Below, one piece after another: positions 9,331 to 21,270 of a DNA stretch of 64,000 nucleotides. The DNA is from Kappaphycus alvarezii (taxonomy: Eukaryota; Rhodophyta; Florideophyceae; Gigartinales; Solieriaceae), in contig NADL03000740.1 of the NCBI GenBank assembly GCA_002205965.3, positions 1,178,001-1,242,000 on the forward strand, written 5' to 3'. Both the position numbers and the translations under genes were made by a program. Position 1 is the first letter of the stretch. Every line of letters begins with the position of its first letter. The notes under the pieces are model-generated. The model was not told where the DNA came from, did no database searches, and worked only from the letters and a program-made list of their open reading frames with translations.

Positions 9331-11500
9331 CTAATAATTATTTCGCCTCAAAATCCGAGTACGGATAACTCCTGATGACGTGTGGAAGTTTTCGGCAATG
9401 CGAGGCAACAGTCCCTCTATGAAGCGGACGGTTTCGGGGGAAGGGGAACCCCAGGAATCAAAGGACAGCGGTTGAAATTCGAAATCGGGCGCCTGTGTAG
9501 GGTTATCGGAGGGCGGGGGGAGTCGACGCGACAATTTTCGCTCCACGTCCGTCACTCTGTTGCGGTGTGCAATTGCAGCAGCACCGCCCACTTCCCTTAT
9601 AGCTCTTGTTCTGACATCGTCCTTGAATGGAGAGACTACGGTGACATCGCAGGCGATCAGGCGGGCCACAGTGCCTTCAGGAGCTGCTGGTGGGTGAACC
9701 GGTATATCGGCAGGTCGCAGGTCCGTGCCGGGCACGAGGAGTGGGACCTCGAGCTGGCAATCCAGGCCGGCGGCACGGGCGATACGGCCGGCAATGACGT
9801 TGCGAAGGAGTCATGCCGGTGTTTGCGACCGAACCCAGACGGGCACAAGCCTACAGCGTGGTCTCCTAACCTGTCCATATGGCGTTTACAATGCTCGCAG
9901 TTCCGAGGAAGCGAGTCATCAGAAACGGGCAGTCCCAAGTAGCGGCGAAGCATTATTTTCCAGTGTACCGCGGATACTTCCGTGTCAGCCGAGGGATGTG
10001 CGTAAAGAAAGGCAGCACCGGGGCCTTTGCGGAGCGCTAACCGCGTATGCGTTGCCGTACATCTGCATTCGTGTGTCGGTCCGGGTTCGGAGATCTAGCC
10101 CAGTGGTCGTCGCGCCAGTGAACCTTGGCCAGCGCCTCCTGCTGCACACGTTTAGGTAGGTTTGGACGTGTGTGTGTGCAGCAGCGCGAGGGAGCGGGTC
10201 GAAGGAACCCAGGTCGACGGGGTAGGCCATTCCAGGGATGTGCAGGGAAGTCTCGAATGTGTGACGGGCGGCTTGACCGAGAAGGAAAGCCTTGTCACGG
10301 CGGTAGCGCGCCGTGAGCGCGGTGGAGCGGGGCCCGATATGGCTGCGGACCTCAGTCGTGCCGGTGCTGCATCCATGATACTCGAGGCAGCGGCGCCATC
10401 TAGGAACGTGAGATGAGGGTGAACCAAGACCGCCCTGATGGATGGGCAAGGTAGCCTGCGACCACGCTTTGTCACTGAGTTGAACGCCATGAAGCTCGGT
10501 GAAGGACTTTTGTAGCAGAGTATCAAAAGCCTCGGCAGCAGTACGGGCTTCCCGTGGGTCAGCCAGCTTGAAGGCGTGGTCCACCAGACAGGCCGACGCG
10601 CAGAGGCGGTGCATGTGAAACCGCGCGCGCGGGTCGTCAACCATGGGCAGGAGTTGGAGAGTTCGGCGGCACCCTCAATCTTTCTCGTAGAAGGCATCGT
10701 GAAATGCCGGTTTCCGAGCGGAGCCCCGAGGAGCTCGAATCCGTCCGGGAGCATTCAGCGAGGCGAAATTCCTGGAGAAAAGCCTCGCGCTGTGGGCGTA
10801 GGACCGTTGGCCAATGAATGCGGTTTTCCCCGGTTGAGATGTAGGCCGTAGGTGGGTCCCTCGTCGCGGAGGATGCGAGGGCTTGTCGGAGGTCGGGGAG
10901 GGGCCCCATCATGTACCATCGTCGCGTACCATTGGTTGAGGACGATGCCCGTGTTTTCTGCAATCCGGCGGATGAGGGGCTGGATCGTCAGCGAGAACGG
11001 AGCATGCTGGCAGGGTCGCCTTGCTGTGTGCCTTGAGCACTCGCAATGGTCGTTTTGTCACGATTCGGCACGATCAACGGTGGTTGCGAGCGTGCGTAAA
11101 TCATGTTGATGAACCGGGCGAGACTTGGGGCGCGCGTGGGCAGCTGGTCTAGCATTGACTGGCGATCAACGCGGTTGAAGGCGTTATTCGCGTCAACGAG
11201 AACGGCGGTATCCATTGCGATTAGAGAAGCGACGGAGCAGCATGCGCGTGTCGTGTACGATGGCGTCCATCCCAGCCCTGATGCCGTTAGCCAATTGGAA
11301 GGGGCCAGAAATTGACGAGAATCATCAATGGCGGGTGGGAGGAGTGTCTTCGTTACCACTCTGCGGAGGATCGTTCCTACGGCGATGGGCCGAATCTGTT
11401 GGGTTTGGGCCGCAGAGGTAGCAGGGTTGCTGCAGCCAGGAGCGGCAGGACTGAGGTTGGCAGGTCACCTCTCGCGATCCGAGAAACGAGTTGCGTGAGC
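9331..11500 (-). mobile_element. Non-LTR retrotransposon ORF2 (RT plus restriction-like endonuclease), decayed
   Basis: Reverse transcriptase and C-terminal endonuclease of a LINE-type element, read right to left with frame shifts. The RT motif VLVDANNAFNRVDRQSMLDQ (about 11195) is followed by GTQQGDPASM (about 11010). A worn active-site box around WYATMVHDG lies near 10920; families have F/YADD. The thumb motif SQATLPIHQGGLG is near 10450. A Cys-Cys-His-Cys motif CEHCKRHMDRLGDHAVGLC lies near 9895, then LRPADIPV and IACDVTVVSPF (9730-9630), typical of the PD-D/E-K nuclease of R2-like elements. The last residues are IRTRILRRNNY, stop. The 5' part of the RT is absent here. Confidence 0.8.
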
Positions 11501-11569
11501 ACCCCCTTGCCCGTAATACCGGCTTCCGGGCTTACTGGCGTCTGCACGAGCTCTCAAAGTTACTCATGG

Positions 11570-11890
11570 ACTCGCACACATGCATCATACCTCCCTCTCC
11601 TCCCAAACCCCCCCTCCCCAGCCCGCCGAGTGCCTCCAGCAACCGGCACCCCCTTCTCCCCATGCCCCTCGTGCCGCTGCCCCCGCAGCCTCCCTGGCCG
11701 CTCCCCCTGTCGCCTCCCCTTCCCCGTCTTGGTCCGCCGTTGTCAGCTCACTCCCGCCGACACCCGTTCTCCCTCTCGATTCTTTTGACCTTCCACGTGA
11801 CTCCCCGCCTATTGGCCCACAAGTTATGGCACTCCCCTATGCACACAAGATCATTGACCAGCCGGAGCAGGCTGAGGACTGGCCATAGCC
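11570..11890 (+). repeat. Inverted copy of the non-LTR ORF1 5' end
   Basis: This plus-strand stretch is nearly identical to the minus strand of about 12850-13140. Both read as a Pro/Ala/Ser-rich N-terminus with the shared string SPSWSAVVSSLPP, then LDSFDLPRDSPPIGPQVM. The pair forms an inverted repeat of roughly 290 bp with a spacer near 1 kb. Next to the RT segment at 9.3-11.5 kb it has the layout of a LINE insertion whose 5' end was inverted during integration (twin priming). Confidence 0.75.
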
Positions 11891-12000
11891 TGTGTCGGTG
11901 GACGCGGAGTGGCAGCCGGGACCGAAGGCAACATGAGCGCGTCAGGCAGCGGCCCGAGGTCAGCCGTCGTCACCGGGGCCTTGGACGGAGACCGCGTCAC

Positions 12001-13159
12001 TTAGGTGTCGTGGTAGTCCTTTTGTCCGTCAGCGTAATGGAGGTGAGTCTGGCAGCGGCGCTTGGTCACCGCCGGCGGGGAGCCGGGGGATTGACCGGAG
12101 CGCGTGGGAGAGGGTGCGCCGTCCGTCATGACCTCGGGTGGGGGGGTCGTGGGGCGGCGCGGGCCAGCACGCTTGCCTCCCTTGGGGGTTACCCCGAGGG
12201 TGGTCTTGTCTTCTGCGTGCGGGGGGTCACCGCGGGGTGCCGGGGCACCGGCGGGCGGAGTCACGGGAGGGGCTTTGTCTGTAGTCGGAGCGGGCGCGGG
12301 AGGCCGGCCTTGTGGCTGAGCGCGGACCTTCTCAATGTCCCGCACATGATTGAGAAGGGCAGTGGCGAAGGCTTGTAGCACTTGAGCAGGGACCCGCGAG
12401 CGGTGCTATGCCCTCTTCAGGCGAAAGGCTTCTCGCCGGAGTCGAGTTTTCACTCCACCCGCAGCAAAAGCCCCCAGGCCCCTAACGGTCTTGGTAGAGG
12501 CATGGTGGAGACCTTGAGTTCCGGTAGGAGACCGCGTAGATGGGTCAGTGTGGTCTTCATATTTTCCGCAGCGTAGGCAGGGAAATAGATGTAGGTCCAC
12601 ATCCCGACCAAGGGGACGATGACGTGCGCAGGGAAGAAGGTGCCGGCAGCTTGGGCAGCGTCCAGGAGGACGCCTTGGGCATCAGCATGCGACTTAAAGG
12701 TCATAGCGGGCGAGGGCGAAAGGGCGATGTGGATGAGAGCGGGAGGGGGGGCCAGTGGCAGCTCCGGTTCCCCAGTCCGCGGGTCAGGGCGACAAAGTTA
12801 GGTGGTGAAGTGGCTGGCAAAGGTCTTGGCTCGGGCGAGGGTGGCGGGGTCGGCCATGGCCGGCTGGCCAATGACCTTGCGTGCATAGGGAAGTGTCATA
12901 ACTTGTGGGCCAATAGGCGGGGAGTCACGTGGAAGGTCAAAAGAATCGAGAGGGAGAACGGGTGGCGGCGGGAGTGAGCTGACAACGGCGGACCAAGACG
13001 GGGAAGGGGAGGCGACAGGGGGAGCGGCCGGGGAGGCTGCGGGGCAGCGGCACGAGGGGCATGGGGAGAAGGGGGTGCCGGTTGCGGAGGCACTCGGCGG
13101 GCTGGGAAGGGGGGTTGGGGTGGAGGGGAGGCATGACCAGAGAGAAACTTTATGTGCAC
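12001..13159 (-). pseudogene. Non-LTR retrotransposon ORF1 (gag-like), decayed
   Basis: Read on the minus strand: a Pro-rich leader (13159-12900), then PPIGPQVMTLPYARKVIG and a globular segment including FFPAHVIVPLVGMWTYIYFP (about 12610) and LRGLLPELKVS. It ends in a Pro-, Thr- and Lys-rich basic tail (12381-12001). That is the usual build of an RNA-binding ORF1 product, which packages the element RNA. Frame changes near 12800 and 12450 break it. The C-terminal tail has a second copy at 16440-16560. Long open frames on the plus strand here (for example 11491-12378) are shadows of this GC-rich tail. Confidence 0.65.
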
Positions 13160-13339
13160 GTACGTTTGTACGAATTTCTTTGAAATAATGAGAAATTATT
13201 CTTTCTGAAACTGTGCCAGTAGGGGAAAGCCCTCATTAAAAATTACAGTCCCTACCCAGTACAGCACTGAGGTCAGCACAATTTTACTCATTTGTCATTT
13301 CGAGTGTACTTGTACTACGTGTACTTGTACTACTTGTAC
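13160..13339. other. Short AT-richer spacer with GTAC motifs
   Basis: The sequence between the ORF1 relic and the 3' end of the next LINE contains GTACTTGTACTACTTGTACA near 13315. This is a cluster of the GTAC-type motif that recurs through the window. Confidence 0.4.
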
Positions 13340-16300
13340 AGTACACTGACTGACCGACTATTCAAGTTAAGATCTAACTGGATGATCCACATCAGTCACG
13401 TGTAGCAGAGCGCGTGAAATGATGGTCATCGCTGCGACGACCGTACGATGCGACAAAGGCGTTGATGCATACGCGTGCGAAAGAGGGTGGGATAGAAGTG
13501 ACATTTCTTCGCAGCCCGGTCGATAAAACGTTCAAGGAAATGGACAGTATCAGCATGCAGCACTGAGTCAAAAGCGAGGGTTTGGAACTGGAAACCAAGG
13601 TCGCGTGTACCACGAGAAGGTCCAGGGAAGGGGGGACCATTCGCCTGGACGGCTCGTGTTCCAACTTCTGAATCTTCCGGCGATATCCTCGGGCAGCCGC
13701 GCCGCCGGCGACTCGAGTCGCACTTTGCAGCGGCGGCCGACGTAAACGGCGATGCAATGACAACGTCACAGGCAATGGGTATCTCGGGCGGTCCAGCGGG
13801 GAGGCGGGAAGAAGTACAAAGATGTCTCCGGGCCGAAGGTTCGGAACCGGGGATGAGGACAGGAATCTCGAGCTGAGTTTCCAAACCAGCGGCGCGGAAG
13901 AGGTGATACGCGAGGGCGGTTCCGAATGAAGTCATGCCGGTGTCGACGTCCAAACTCAGGGGGGTCAGATGTCAAAAAGCGTGATCACCGTAGACATCCA
14001 GCGGTTGCTGGCAGTGGTGACAGTTCCATCGAGTCTGTGTAGACTGGGTGACCGAGGTGGCCGTAACACATTACGTGGTACCGTCGGGTGCGCTTGAAGG
14101 AAAGCAGCGGCACTACTGTGGCGAAAAGCAAGGCCTAGTATCCGGCGACGGTCCTATAAGCATGGCGATGTCTCGGGCATGGTATATCCCTCCAGAGATC
14201 ATCCCCCCATAAAACCTTGGTCCTGGCCTCAAGCCATGCCCTATTTAGAAGTGTTTGGAGGTTGACGAGCTTATCAGCAAGGGCGGTAGGGTCGAAGGGG
14301 CCGAGTTTCGGTGACGAAGTGATCCCCGCGGGGCGGCGTGCGAAACTCACGGAGGGGCATTTGGGTTTGGCCGACATACAGGAAAGATCCTGTCGCAGCG
14401 AGCGCGCTTTCGAAGGACGGCTTCGGATCGCATCGTAGAGTACGACGCCGTGTGGAGGCGGCGGGGGCTGAACCGTAAGGCTGGCAGCCACTGCCCGTGG
14501 AGGAAGGGTCACACTGGGAGAAACCACGGCCGCCGAGGCGCAACGGAAGACACGCTTGGTCCAACTGAGTCCTTGAGCGACGTCAGTAAGTGACTCATAG
14601 GCGGAGGGCTGCATGGAGTCGAACACAGCTGCAGGGTCAGAGGCGTGTTTTGGGTCGTCAAGTTTGAACGCGTGCGTGACGCGTCATGCCAAGGCACAGA
14701 GTCTGTGCATATGGAAACGGCCCGTGAGTCCCTGATGTGGTGTGGTCAAGAAGCTTCAGGGTGCGTCGACACACATCAACTTTGTCCCGAGGAACGGCTT
14801 GGTGAAAGTAGCGTTACCAATCGGGGTGCCGAGGAAATCGAAGCCGTCACCAGCGCACTCGGAAAGAGGAAATTCGGCTGAGAAAGCTGCTCTGTCCAAA
14901 AGCATTACGTGCGGCCAGTAATGGGATCTTCTGGTGATTGACAAATATGCCAAAAGCCGGAGCGTAACGAGCAAGTGACCGAGAGGCTATTCGGAGTCCG
15001 TCAAGTTACCCTATTATAGTGCCATCATAAGCGAACCACTGATTAAAGAAAATGCCGTCCTCTATGGCTATCCGCTGGATGAGTGGCTGGATAGCGAGAG
15101 AGAAAAGCAGCATGCTAGCAGGTCACCCTGCTGGGTGCCCAGTGCACTAGATAGAAAAGTTCGGTCACTGATCGGAATGATTAAAGGTGGGTTGATCTAC
15201 CATAAATCATGTTAGCGGACGTGCGATCGACGGGGCACGAGATGGGAGGACTTCTAGCATTGTCTGCCTATCAAAACAAGAAGAAGGCGCTGCGGGCGTC
15301 TGCGGAATGTGGCGACATGAGGGTCAGAAGAATCCCGGCGTAGAAATGTGCGAACATCATGGACGATAGCATCCGGGCTGGCCTTGATACCACTGGCCAG
15401 TTGGAAGGCGGCTAGGAAGTCGCGGGAAGAAGATATTTCTTCCATCGCCGATGAAGTGATATCTTCGTCACAATGTGCCGAAGGATACCCCAACCGAATC
15501 GGACTGAACTTCCGAGTTTTGGCTGGAGAGGAAACAGTGTTGCAGCGGTAAGAATGGGGAGGACTGTGTCCGGAAGGTCCCCTTTTGCTATCCGGGTGAC
15601 CAGTTTCGTTAAAACAATAAGGCCAGTGGCACCGTGTTGAGGGCTGAGAGGGTCTTGCAAAGCAGGTGAAACCATCGTGGGGGCGTGCGGTCGGGGTCTG
15701 CCGTGGTGTCACGTGGCACGCGGGATGCTCCATTGCGACGTCAGCCTCCGTGATGCGGGGGGGCGGCGGAGGACGTCTTCGGGGAGCGGAGTCAAGTGCC
15801 TTGGCGGGGACGGGTGAAGGTCCTGGAGATGTTGTACAAGTGCTAGGGGCATTCACATCTGCACACAGGGCATTTTGGGGGGTGCGCACAGTCTTACCGT
15901 AGCGAGCGTCAGCACAGAGAGCTTCCGCCCGCCACAAACACTTCACGTCGGAGGTAGGAGGAGAGCCGGCGTTGGGCAATGGGCGACAGCCCATTTCGCC
16001 CAGTGGCGGTGTGCGTTGATAGCATCTTCCAGAGGGCCCCATTGGGAGCCAGCATGGGCGCCCGAAACCGTTCGCAGGGCTGCCCGTTGACCTTCTCATG
16101 GTACCAGCCTTCCTCCCATGAGTTGCGACGCATGATTGCGTGTAGGGAGCATATGCAATGCAGGAAAGCGCGAAAGATGGCTTCTTCTCCTCGTGCATTC
16201 GCTGCGGCTTTGACGAACTTGATAGAAGCAGGGCGAACTGAGGCAGGTGGAAGGGATATCTTGAAAAATATCTACCTCTCGATATGGAGTGCGAAGGATG

Positions 16301-16620
16301 TCATGAACATTGGAGGGATCCCAAACTGGGATGAAGGTTTCCGGGGCCGTTGACGAATACCGCATCATTAGGATGTCCGGGCGGTCATCTTCTACGTCAG
16401 GTTCGCGACGCGCTCCAGGCATCGGCGCTTGGTCACCGCCGGCGGGGAAACCAGGGACTCCCCGAGTGCGTGGGTGAGGTTGGGCCGTCCGTCATGACCC
16501 CGGTGGAGGGTCGTGGGCGCGGCGCGGCACGCTTGCTTCCCTTAGTGTGGGAAGCAGGAGTGGCGACAGGGGCAGCGGGCGAGGAAAGGGCCGCAGGAGG
16601 GCACTTAAGCTTCTCGTCTG
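13340..16620 (-). mobile_element. Second non-LTR retrotransposon copy, near full ORF2, decayed
   Basis: Minus-strand element of the same family as the copy at 9.3-11.5 kb. It starts with the basic ORF1 tail (16560-16440) and a segment ATFIPVWDPSNVHDIL (about 16340). RT fingers follow with IAKGDLPDTVLPILTAATLF and the VRFGWGILRHIV box (15620-15470). Then come FDFLGTPIGNATF (about 14820), QACLPLRLGGRGF (about 14550), a worn Cys/His motif with YGDHAF (about 13990), RPGDI, and IACDVVIASPF (about 13770). Its 3' tail reaches about 13340 and keeps the CACGTG-containing end shared by the family. Multiple shifts and stops inactivate it. The RT core between 15250 and 14980 is badly worn. Confidence 0.75.
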
Positions 16621-16679
16621 CATCTCCTCAACCAACCTCCGTCTCGACCCAGGAACCGAAGATCTGGAGCCGACGAATC

Positions 16680-17040
16680 CCTCAAGTCCTCACCTGTTCC
16701 ATATGGTCATCGCCCCACTCTGACAACCCGACCCAGGCCCCCAATTTCGAGTTCCACCGCTGGCGTTTGATTCCTGGGGTCTCCTTCCCTGCCACCTTCC
16801 GGGTCTCCTCTCCGCCACCTTCCTCTCATGAGGCTTGCCGCGTATCGCGGAAAGTTCAGCACTCCTGTCGAATGATCCGCACGCGCGTGTGAGCCGCATC
16901 AGTTGCACTATCTGGTCGTCAGTTGCGCAACTATTTTTTCGCGCATGTCGCTGCACGTGACGACGTGGAACATCCTGTTAGCTCTTAGCTGGCAATATAG
17001 TCGGATCCTGCAGCGGACACCTGTATACTAATGCCATACA
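16680..17040 (+). pseudogene. Non-LTR retrotransposon 3' end, plus orientation
   Basis: The plus frame reads DNPTQAPNFEFHRW and ends MIRTRV, matching DNPTQAPDFEFQPL and IRTRI of the 9.3-kb copy. The 3' untranslated tail follows, with GCACGTGACGACGTGGAACA near 16953 and AATATAGTCGG near 16995. Only the last few hundred bases survive. It lies head to head with the minus-strand copy to its left. Confidence 0.65.
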
Positions 17041-17199
17041 GTAAAACTCTACCGAATAGTTATACCGTGCGTACTGTAAGGGATTAATGAAGTCACTACA
17101 GTTCATCGAACATACGCATGTGCATTACTGAAGCTTATTTCTATGAAAAGAACCTGGTATTTACGCGAGAATCGTTTACGGCAATTAGCTTCTGTGATG

Positions 17200-17950
17200 T
17201 CAACTGCAGAGCCTGACTATACAGATAGGAACTAGTCGGATGGTCCACAGCGACACATGCAGCGGGTGCGAGACAAGATAGCCATAGCAACAGACGACCA
17301 TAGGGTGCAACTTATGCGCTGGAAAATGCAAGTCCGGGACAGAGCGGACAGTAGTGTTTAGCCTCCACGCAATGCGCAGAAGGCGACCTTCCACGAGGAG
17401 GATCGTGGCGGGAGAGGGGGCACCCGGTGGATCAAGCCCAGCGATTGGAAATCGTATTTGGGTGCAGGAATGGGATTGTCGGTGAAGGGAGGGAGGCGGT
17501 GGGCAAGCATATGTTCCAGGTCGGTGACTTTGTGGTGCTGAGCGGCTTCAGCTACAGCGGCGGCCTGAGCGGCCTTTGTGCGGACGGCGATCTTCAAGGA
17601 CGACACGACTGTGATGTTACAGGCGATAGAGCGTGTCTGGGTGCCGTCGGGAGCAGGCCAGGGATGGACGAAGTGTCCGCAAGTCGAAGGTCGGTGCCCG
17701 AGACAAGGAGCGGAACCTCGTATTGGCAGTCCAGGCGCGCTGCGCGGGCAACACGGTAGGCGATGAATGTTCGCACTTGAGGGGTGCGGTGTCATCGTAG
17801 ACGAGGAGGCCTACGTGACGGCGGAGCATAGTCTGCCATTGCGCCGTGAACACCTCGGTGGCGGTAGTAGGATGGGCGAAAAGGAACGCGGAGCCCCGCC
17901 TCCGCGTTCCTTTTGCGTTCAAGCGGAGAACGCGAGACCGCATGTCCTAT
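17200..17950 (-). pseudogene. Non-LTR retrotransposon 3' end, minus orientation
   Basis: The minus frames give IACNITVVSSLK (about 17610) after a worn LRLADTSS, then EHMLAHRLPPFTDNPIPAPK and FQSLGLI. This is the nuclease end of ORF2. The left end at 17230-17260 is a worn version of the family tail. It is a 5'-truncated copy. Confidence 0.65.
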
Positions 17951-19170
17951 AGTTGCGTTTCACCCTGCGGGGGAGCTGAATCGGCCTACGTCGACAACCT
18001 GAAGACCTTCGACCGCTCAGTAAGAGCTGCGTTTAACCCGACCCGGACGCAACTTTTCCGAAGCTCGGTTCTCATTTTGTTCCGCTCGCTTTCGATTCCC
18101 TCGCCGCGCCCTGTAAGTCAACCTCCGGGGTGATTGAGACCCATGCGAGTTGATATCCCGACGACTGTTCTGCACACCATCGGTGGCCCTCGACCACCTG
18201 CGGAAACGAATCTCGTTGATCATATGGTCGATCTTTGCAAGATCATTCTAGCGCGTACTCCCAAGCTGGGCAGCGACGGTTCAACTATCTTAGCTTACAC
18301 TGTCAACTGGGCTTTTTCGCCCTTTATAAAACATTAAGTAAAGATGGATTACACATACTGTACGTAGTTGCCTTTCAAATTGAATGATGGTGGCAACTTT
18401 GCCAGCCCAGGGCGCTGTTCCACCGTGTTTTTTCAATAGAAAATAGTACCTTGTGAAGACAATATGAGAACAGCGATAGTACTCTTTTGAGACCTACTTG
18501 AAATTGCAAAAACTGTGCAGTATGACTTTGACGAATTAAAATAATTATGACATATTTATCGAGCTAAGTCCCTGTCGGCATTGTCCGAGCTAATGTACAG
18601 TACAATGAAGCATATAACTGTCGTGTTGAATTCTGAACATGAAACTTGACAGGTGATTATGGTAATCAAGCGATCGTTGTCACTGACATTTGGACATTCA
18701 ACTCGAAAAGAGCTTTAATTGAAGTCAGTAGCACGAAAATTGGCACTATGTCCAGCTTTCTGCACCCAAGCTTTCGAGATTGGTAATTTACTTCTATCCT
18801 TGCAACTTCTCCAAAAGCACCACGAAAACACTACCAGCCGTACCATAGTTCCTCGAAACAAGCAGCGACGGCCGAGGCGACAGTATTGTGCAGCACTACG
18901 CATCAAATTGCGTCAGATACAGCCGTCCCGATCTGGATTGAGCCAAACCCGAAATTCTGAGAACGTGAAAACTTTGAGAGGCATGCTTTCAATTGTTTTC
19001 AATTATCCCAAAAGACGCGACAGCTTCGCCACATGCAGATGCACTCATACAATACGAATCCGTTGCCTCGCCAACATCCCTGCGTTCGTCTGCCGCGTGC
19101 ACCAATGTAGAGACGACTATGGAGCCTCCACCCTTTTCGTCAGGCAGATCGATCTCCCCTAAAATTCGCA
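17951..19170. other. No gene recognised
   Basis: A 67-codon plus frame at 18134-18337 follows a GC-richer patch, and some plus frames at 18720-19160 are open for 60-147 codons. None has a motif or a consistent frame. The sequence becomes AT-rich from 18340. It may be the promoter side or remains of a neighbouring element. Confidence 0.3.
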
Positions 19171-19171
19171 G

Positions 19172-21132
19172 TTAGTACGCCCCAGTTTGTGTATCCATCC
19201 CTGGTCGACGTTCTCGCCATAGGGCCTCCAACATCCGCAGATGTTCATTATTCATCTCTGCCAACGCTTCCCTCCGATCTCTCGCCTCCTTTGACACCAA
19301 CCTTCTTCCAAATTCAATACCAGCACAATGAACAGCACCGAATTTGACGCAACCGGATCCTCTGATGACAACCAATTCTCCAACTTGTGTCTCCCCCTCA
19401 AATTCATTTTCACATGATATCGACTTTCCGCATATGCTTCCAACTTACGTATCTCATAATTCTTTGTCAGATGCAGTCTCCGAATCTCACTCCTTTCTTC
19501 CTCCAACGCCTTCTGCGCTTCCATCCCATTCATGTCCACTATGTCCTCCACTTTCACGTAAACGTCCTTACTACTCCCCCCAACTTGCTGCAACCCGCTT
19601 ACATTTGCAGCAGCACCGGTCCCGCTGAACCCATTGAGGTGGTCACTTGTATGCCTGTCCTTGGCTGTGTCGGAAACCCCCCTCCCGAGCGCACCTCAAT
19701 CACCCAGTGCTACTCCCGACTTTCGCCCGCATCATCTTCTCTAATCCCTCCGCTGCTAGTGTTGTTGCTTCCATCGGATACTCATTCCCTAACCCTAGAT
19801 CTAAACCAGTTGCCCTTCGTCCACCCGCTCTGCAGATTCGCGTGCTGGCCATTTCTCCGACCGCACATCTCCGCTCAACTTGATTTCCCTGGCTTGAATC
19901 CGCCATGCCCTCCTCTGCTTTCCCGTCCTGGACGTGCTGCATCGCTCCGAGCACCTTGTCATTTCTCTTCGGCATTTGCAATGAGCTCCTCCAGTAATGC
20001 ACCGTTCCACTTCGTCTCCCACCTGAATCACCCTACCGTCACTTGCCACCGTCGCCTCCTCGCCCTCCCTTTCATGGTCACATTCCCCCTCACCGGCCTC
20101 TGAGCAATTGCCGTCGGATTGAACACTCTTCCTGTCCTTCCCCGACCTCCCCGCCCTCTCGCAACATTCCCTTCTCTTCCTTGCCTTGTAGAGACCCCCT
20201 TCTCTACTGCGTCATGCTCTCCTGAAACACTCTTCTCTATTCCTCTCTGCACTTTAGCAACGCTCTGCTCTACTCCTTGCCCTTTTGCACAACATTGTCG
20301 TCCCCCCACCTCTGCGCTCCATTTTGTGAGACTCTTCTCTCCCTGACCTTGCTTTGCTGCGAAACCACCTTCTCCTCCTTGGCCTGTTGCCAAACTCTTC
20401 CCTCCTCCTCCTTGTACGACTTTGCCGAACTTTTCTCTCCTCCTCCCTTGTTCTAGCACAGTTTGCACCATTCCATCACTGACATGAGGCCTCTCAAAAA
20501 CATCATCCAACGGGTTCGGCGGTAACCTTATCGGAATCTTGGGTCGGAACACGAAACTAAACGTCTCACCGTTGCGATCCGTGAACATAGGCCTCACCAC
20601 CAACGGTGCGTCACCAGTGACAAGCATAGCACGTTGGCGAGGCATTCGACGACCGAGGACGTGTGACTGAACGGGCAAAGGAGATGCGATGCCTTGCGGG
20701 AATCGGGGGAGGTTTGGCGCCTACGGGGGCCGGCTTCACGATGACGGGAGACGGGTTCGCGACTACGGGAGACGAGTTTGCGATAACGGAAATCGGGTTC
20801 GCGAGTGTGGGGGACGGGTTCGAAAATACGGGGGACGGTGACGGCCGAGGAGCAGAGGGAAGCGAAGTCCTGTGCTGAGCAGGAGGACGGGTGTTGGTCG
20901 GGATCCTAAGAGGATTTGCAATGAGTCTGCCGTCTTTGTCGTGGTTAGGAGTTTGGGATAGCGACGACGTTTGGAAGGGGGAGGGACAGCGGTTGGAGCG
21001 GTTGGAGAGGGCGAAATGGGTTTCACCGTTATCATCCCAGGCACGAAGAAGACGCTTCTTCATCGGGTCTAAGGAGCCTGGGATGGGAGGGGGTGGAGGC
21101 GGGGGAGCGTAGTTAGGTAGGACGTGATGCAT
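19172..21132 (-). CDS. Hypothetical repeat-rich protein, frame broken
   Basis: Minus-strand reading starts at the ATG at 21132 (MHHVLPNYAPPPP). A Pro-rich leader is followed by AWDDNGETHFALSN, then six 7-residue repeats of the type NPSPTLA (20820-20694). A related segment DRNGETFSFVFRP comes after a frame change, then about nine 11-residue repeats such as EKSVSGEHDAV (20440-20130). The C-terminal part includes LEEERSEIRRLHLTKNYEIR and ends REALAEMNNEHLRMLEALW, which look like real coiled coils. Five frames must be joined, so introns, assembly deletions or decay are all possible. No known family. The opposite strand is also open in places but only as C-rich shadow. Confidence 0.4.
20130..20440 (-). 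repeat. Degenerate 33-bp coding repeats
   Basis: Within the hypothetical gene above, the translation contains about nine 11-residue units with E/G-K/Q-S-V/L at the start, for example EQSVAKVQRGI, EKSVSGEHDAV and EKGVSTRQGRE. The period is 33 bases. Conservation is at the protein level more than at the DNA level. Confidence 0.55.
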
Positions 21133-21270
21133 GGAGGGGCCAGGGGTGTTCGGGGGTGGATGGGAAGGTGGTTGGAGGGACGTTGGGTATGGGACATGTT
21201 GTGTTATACAAGCGGGACGTGAGTGGAGGCAAGTCGCAGCTGAGCAACTCGACAAGTCGGATACCAATTT

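Noticed and set aside
11491..12378. Long plus-strand frame of 295 codons
   Set aside because: It lies opposite the non-LTR ORF1 tail and reads as Arg/Gly/Ser-rich shadow of GC-rich DNA; the minus strand carries the family sequence.
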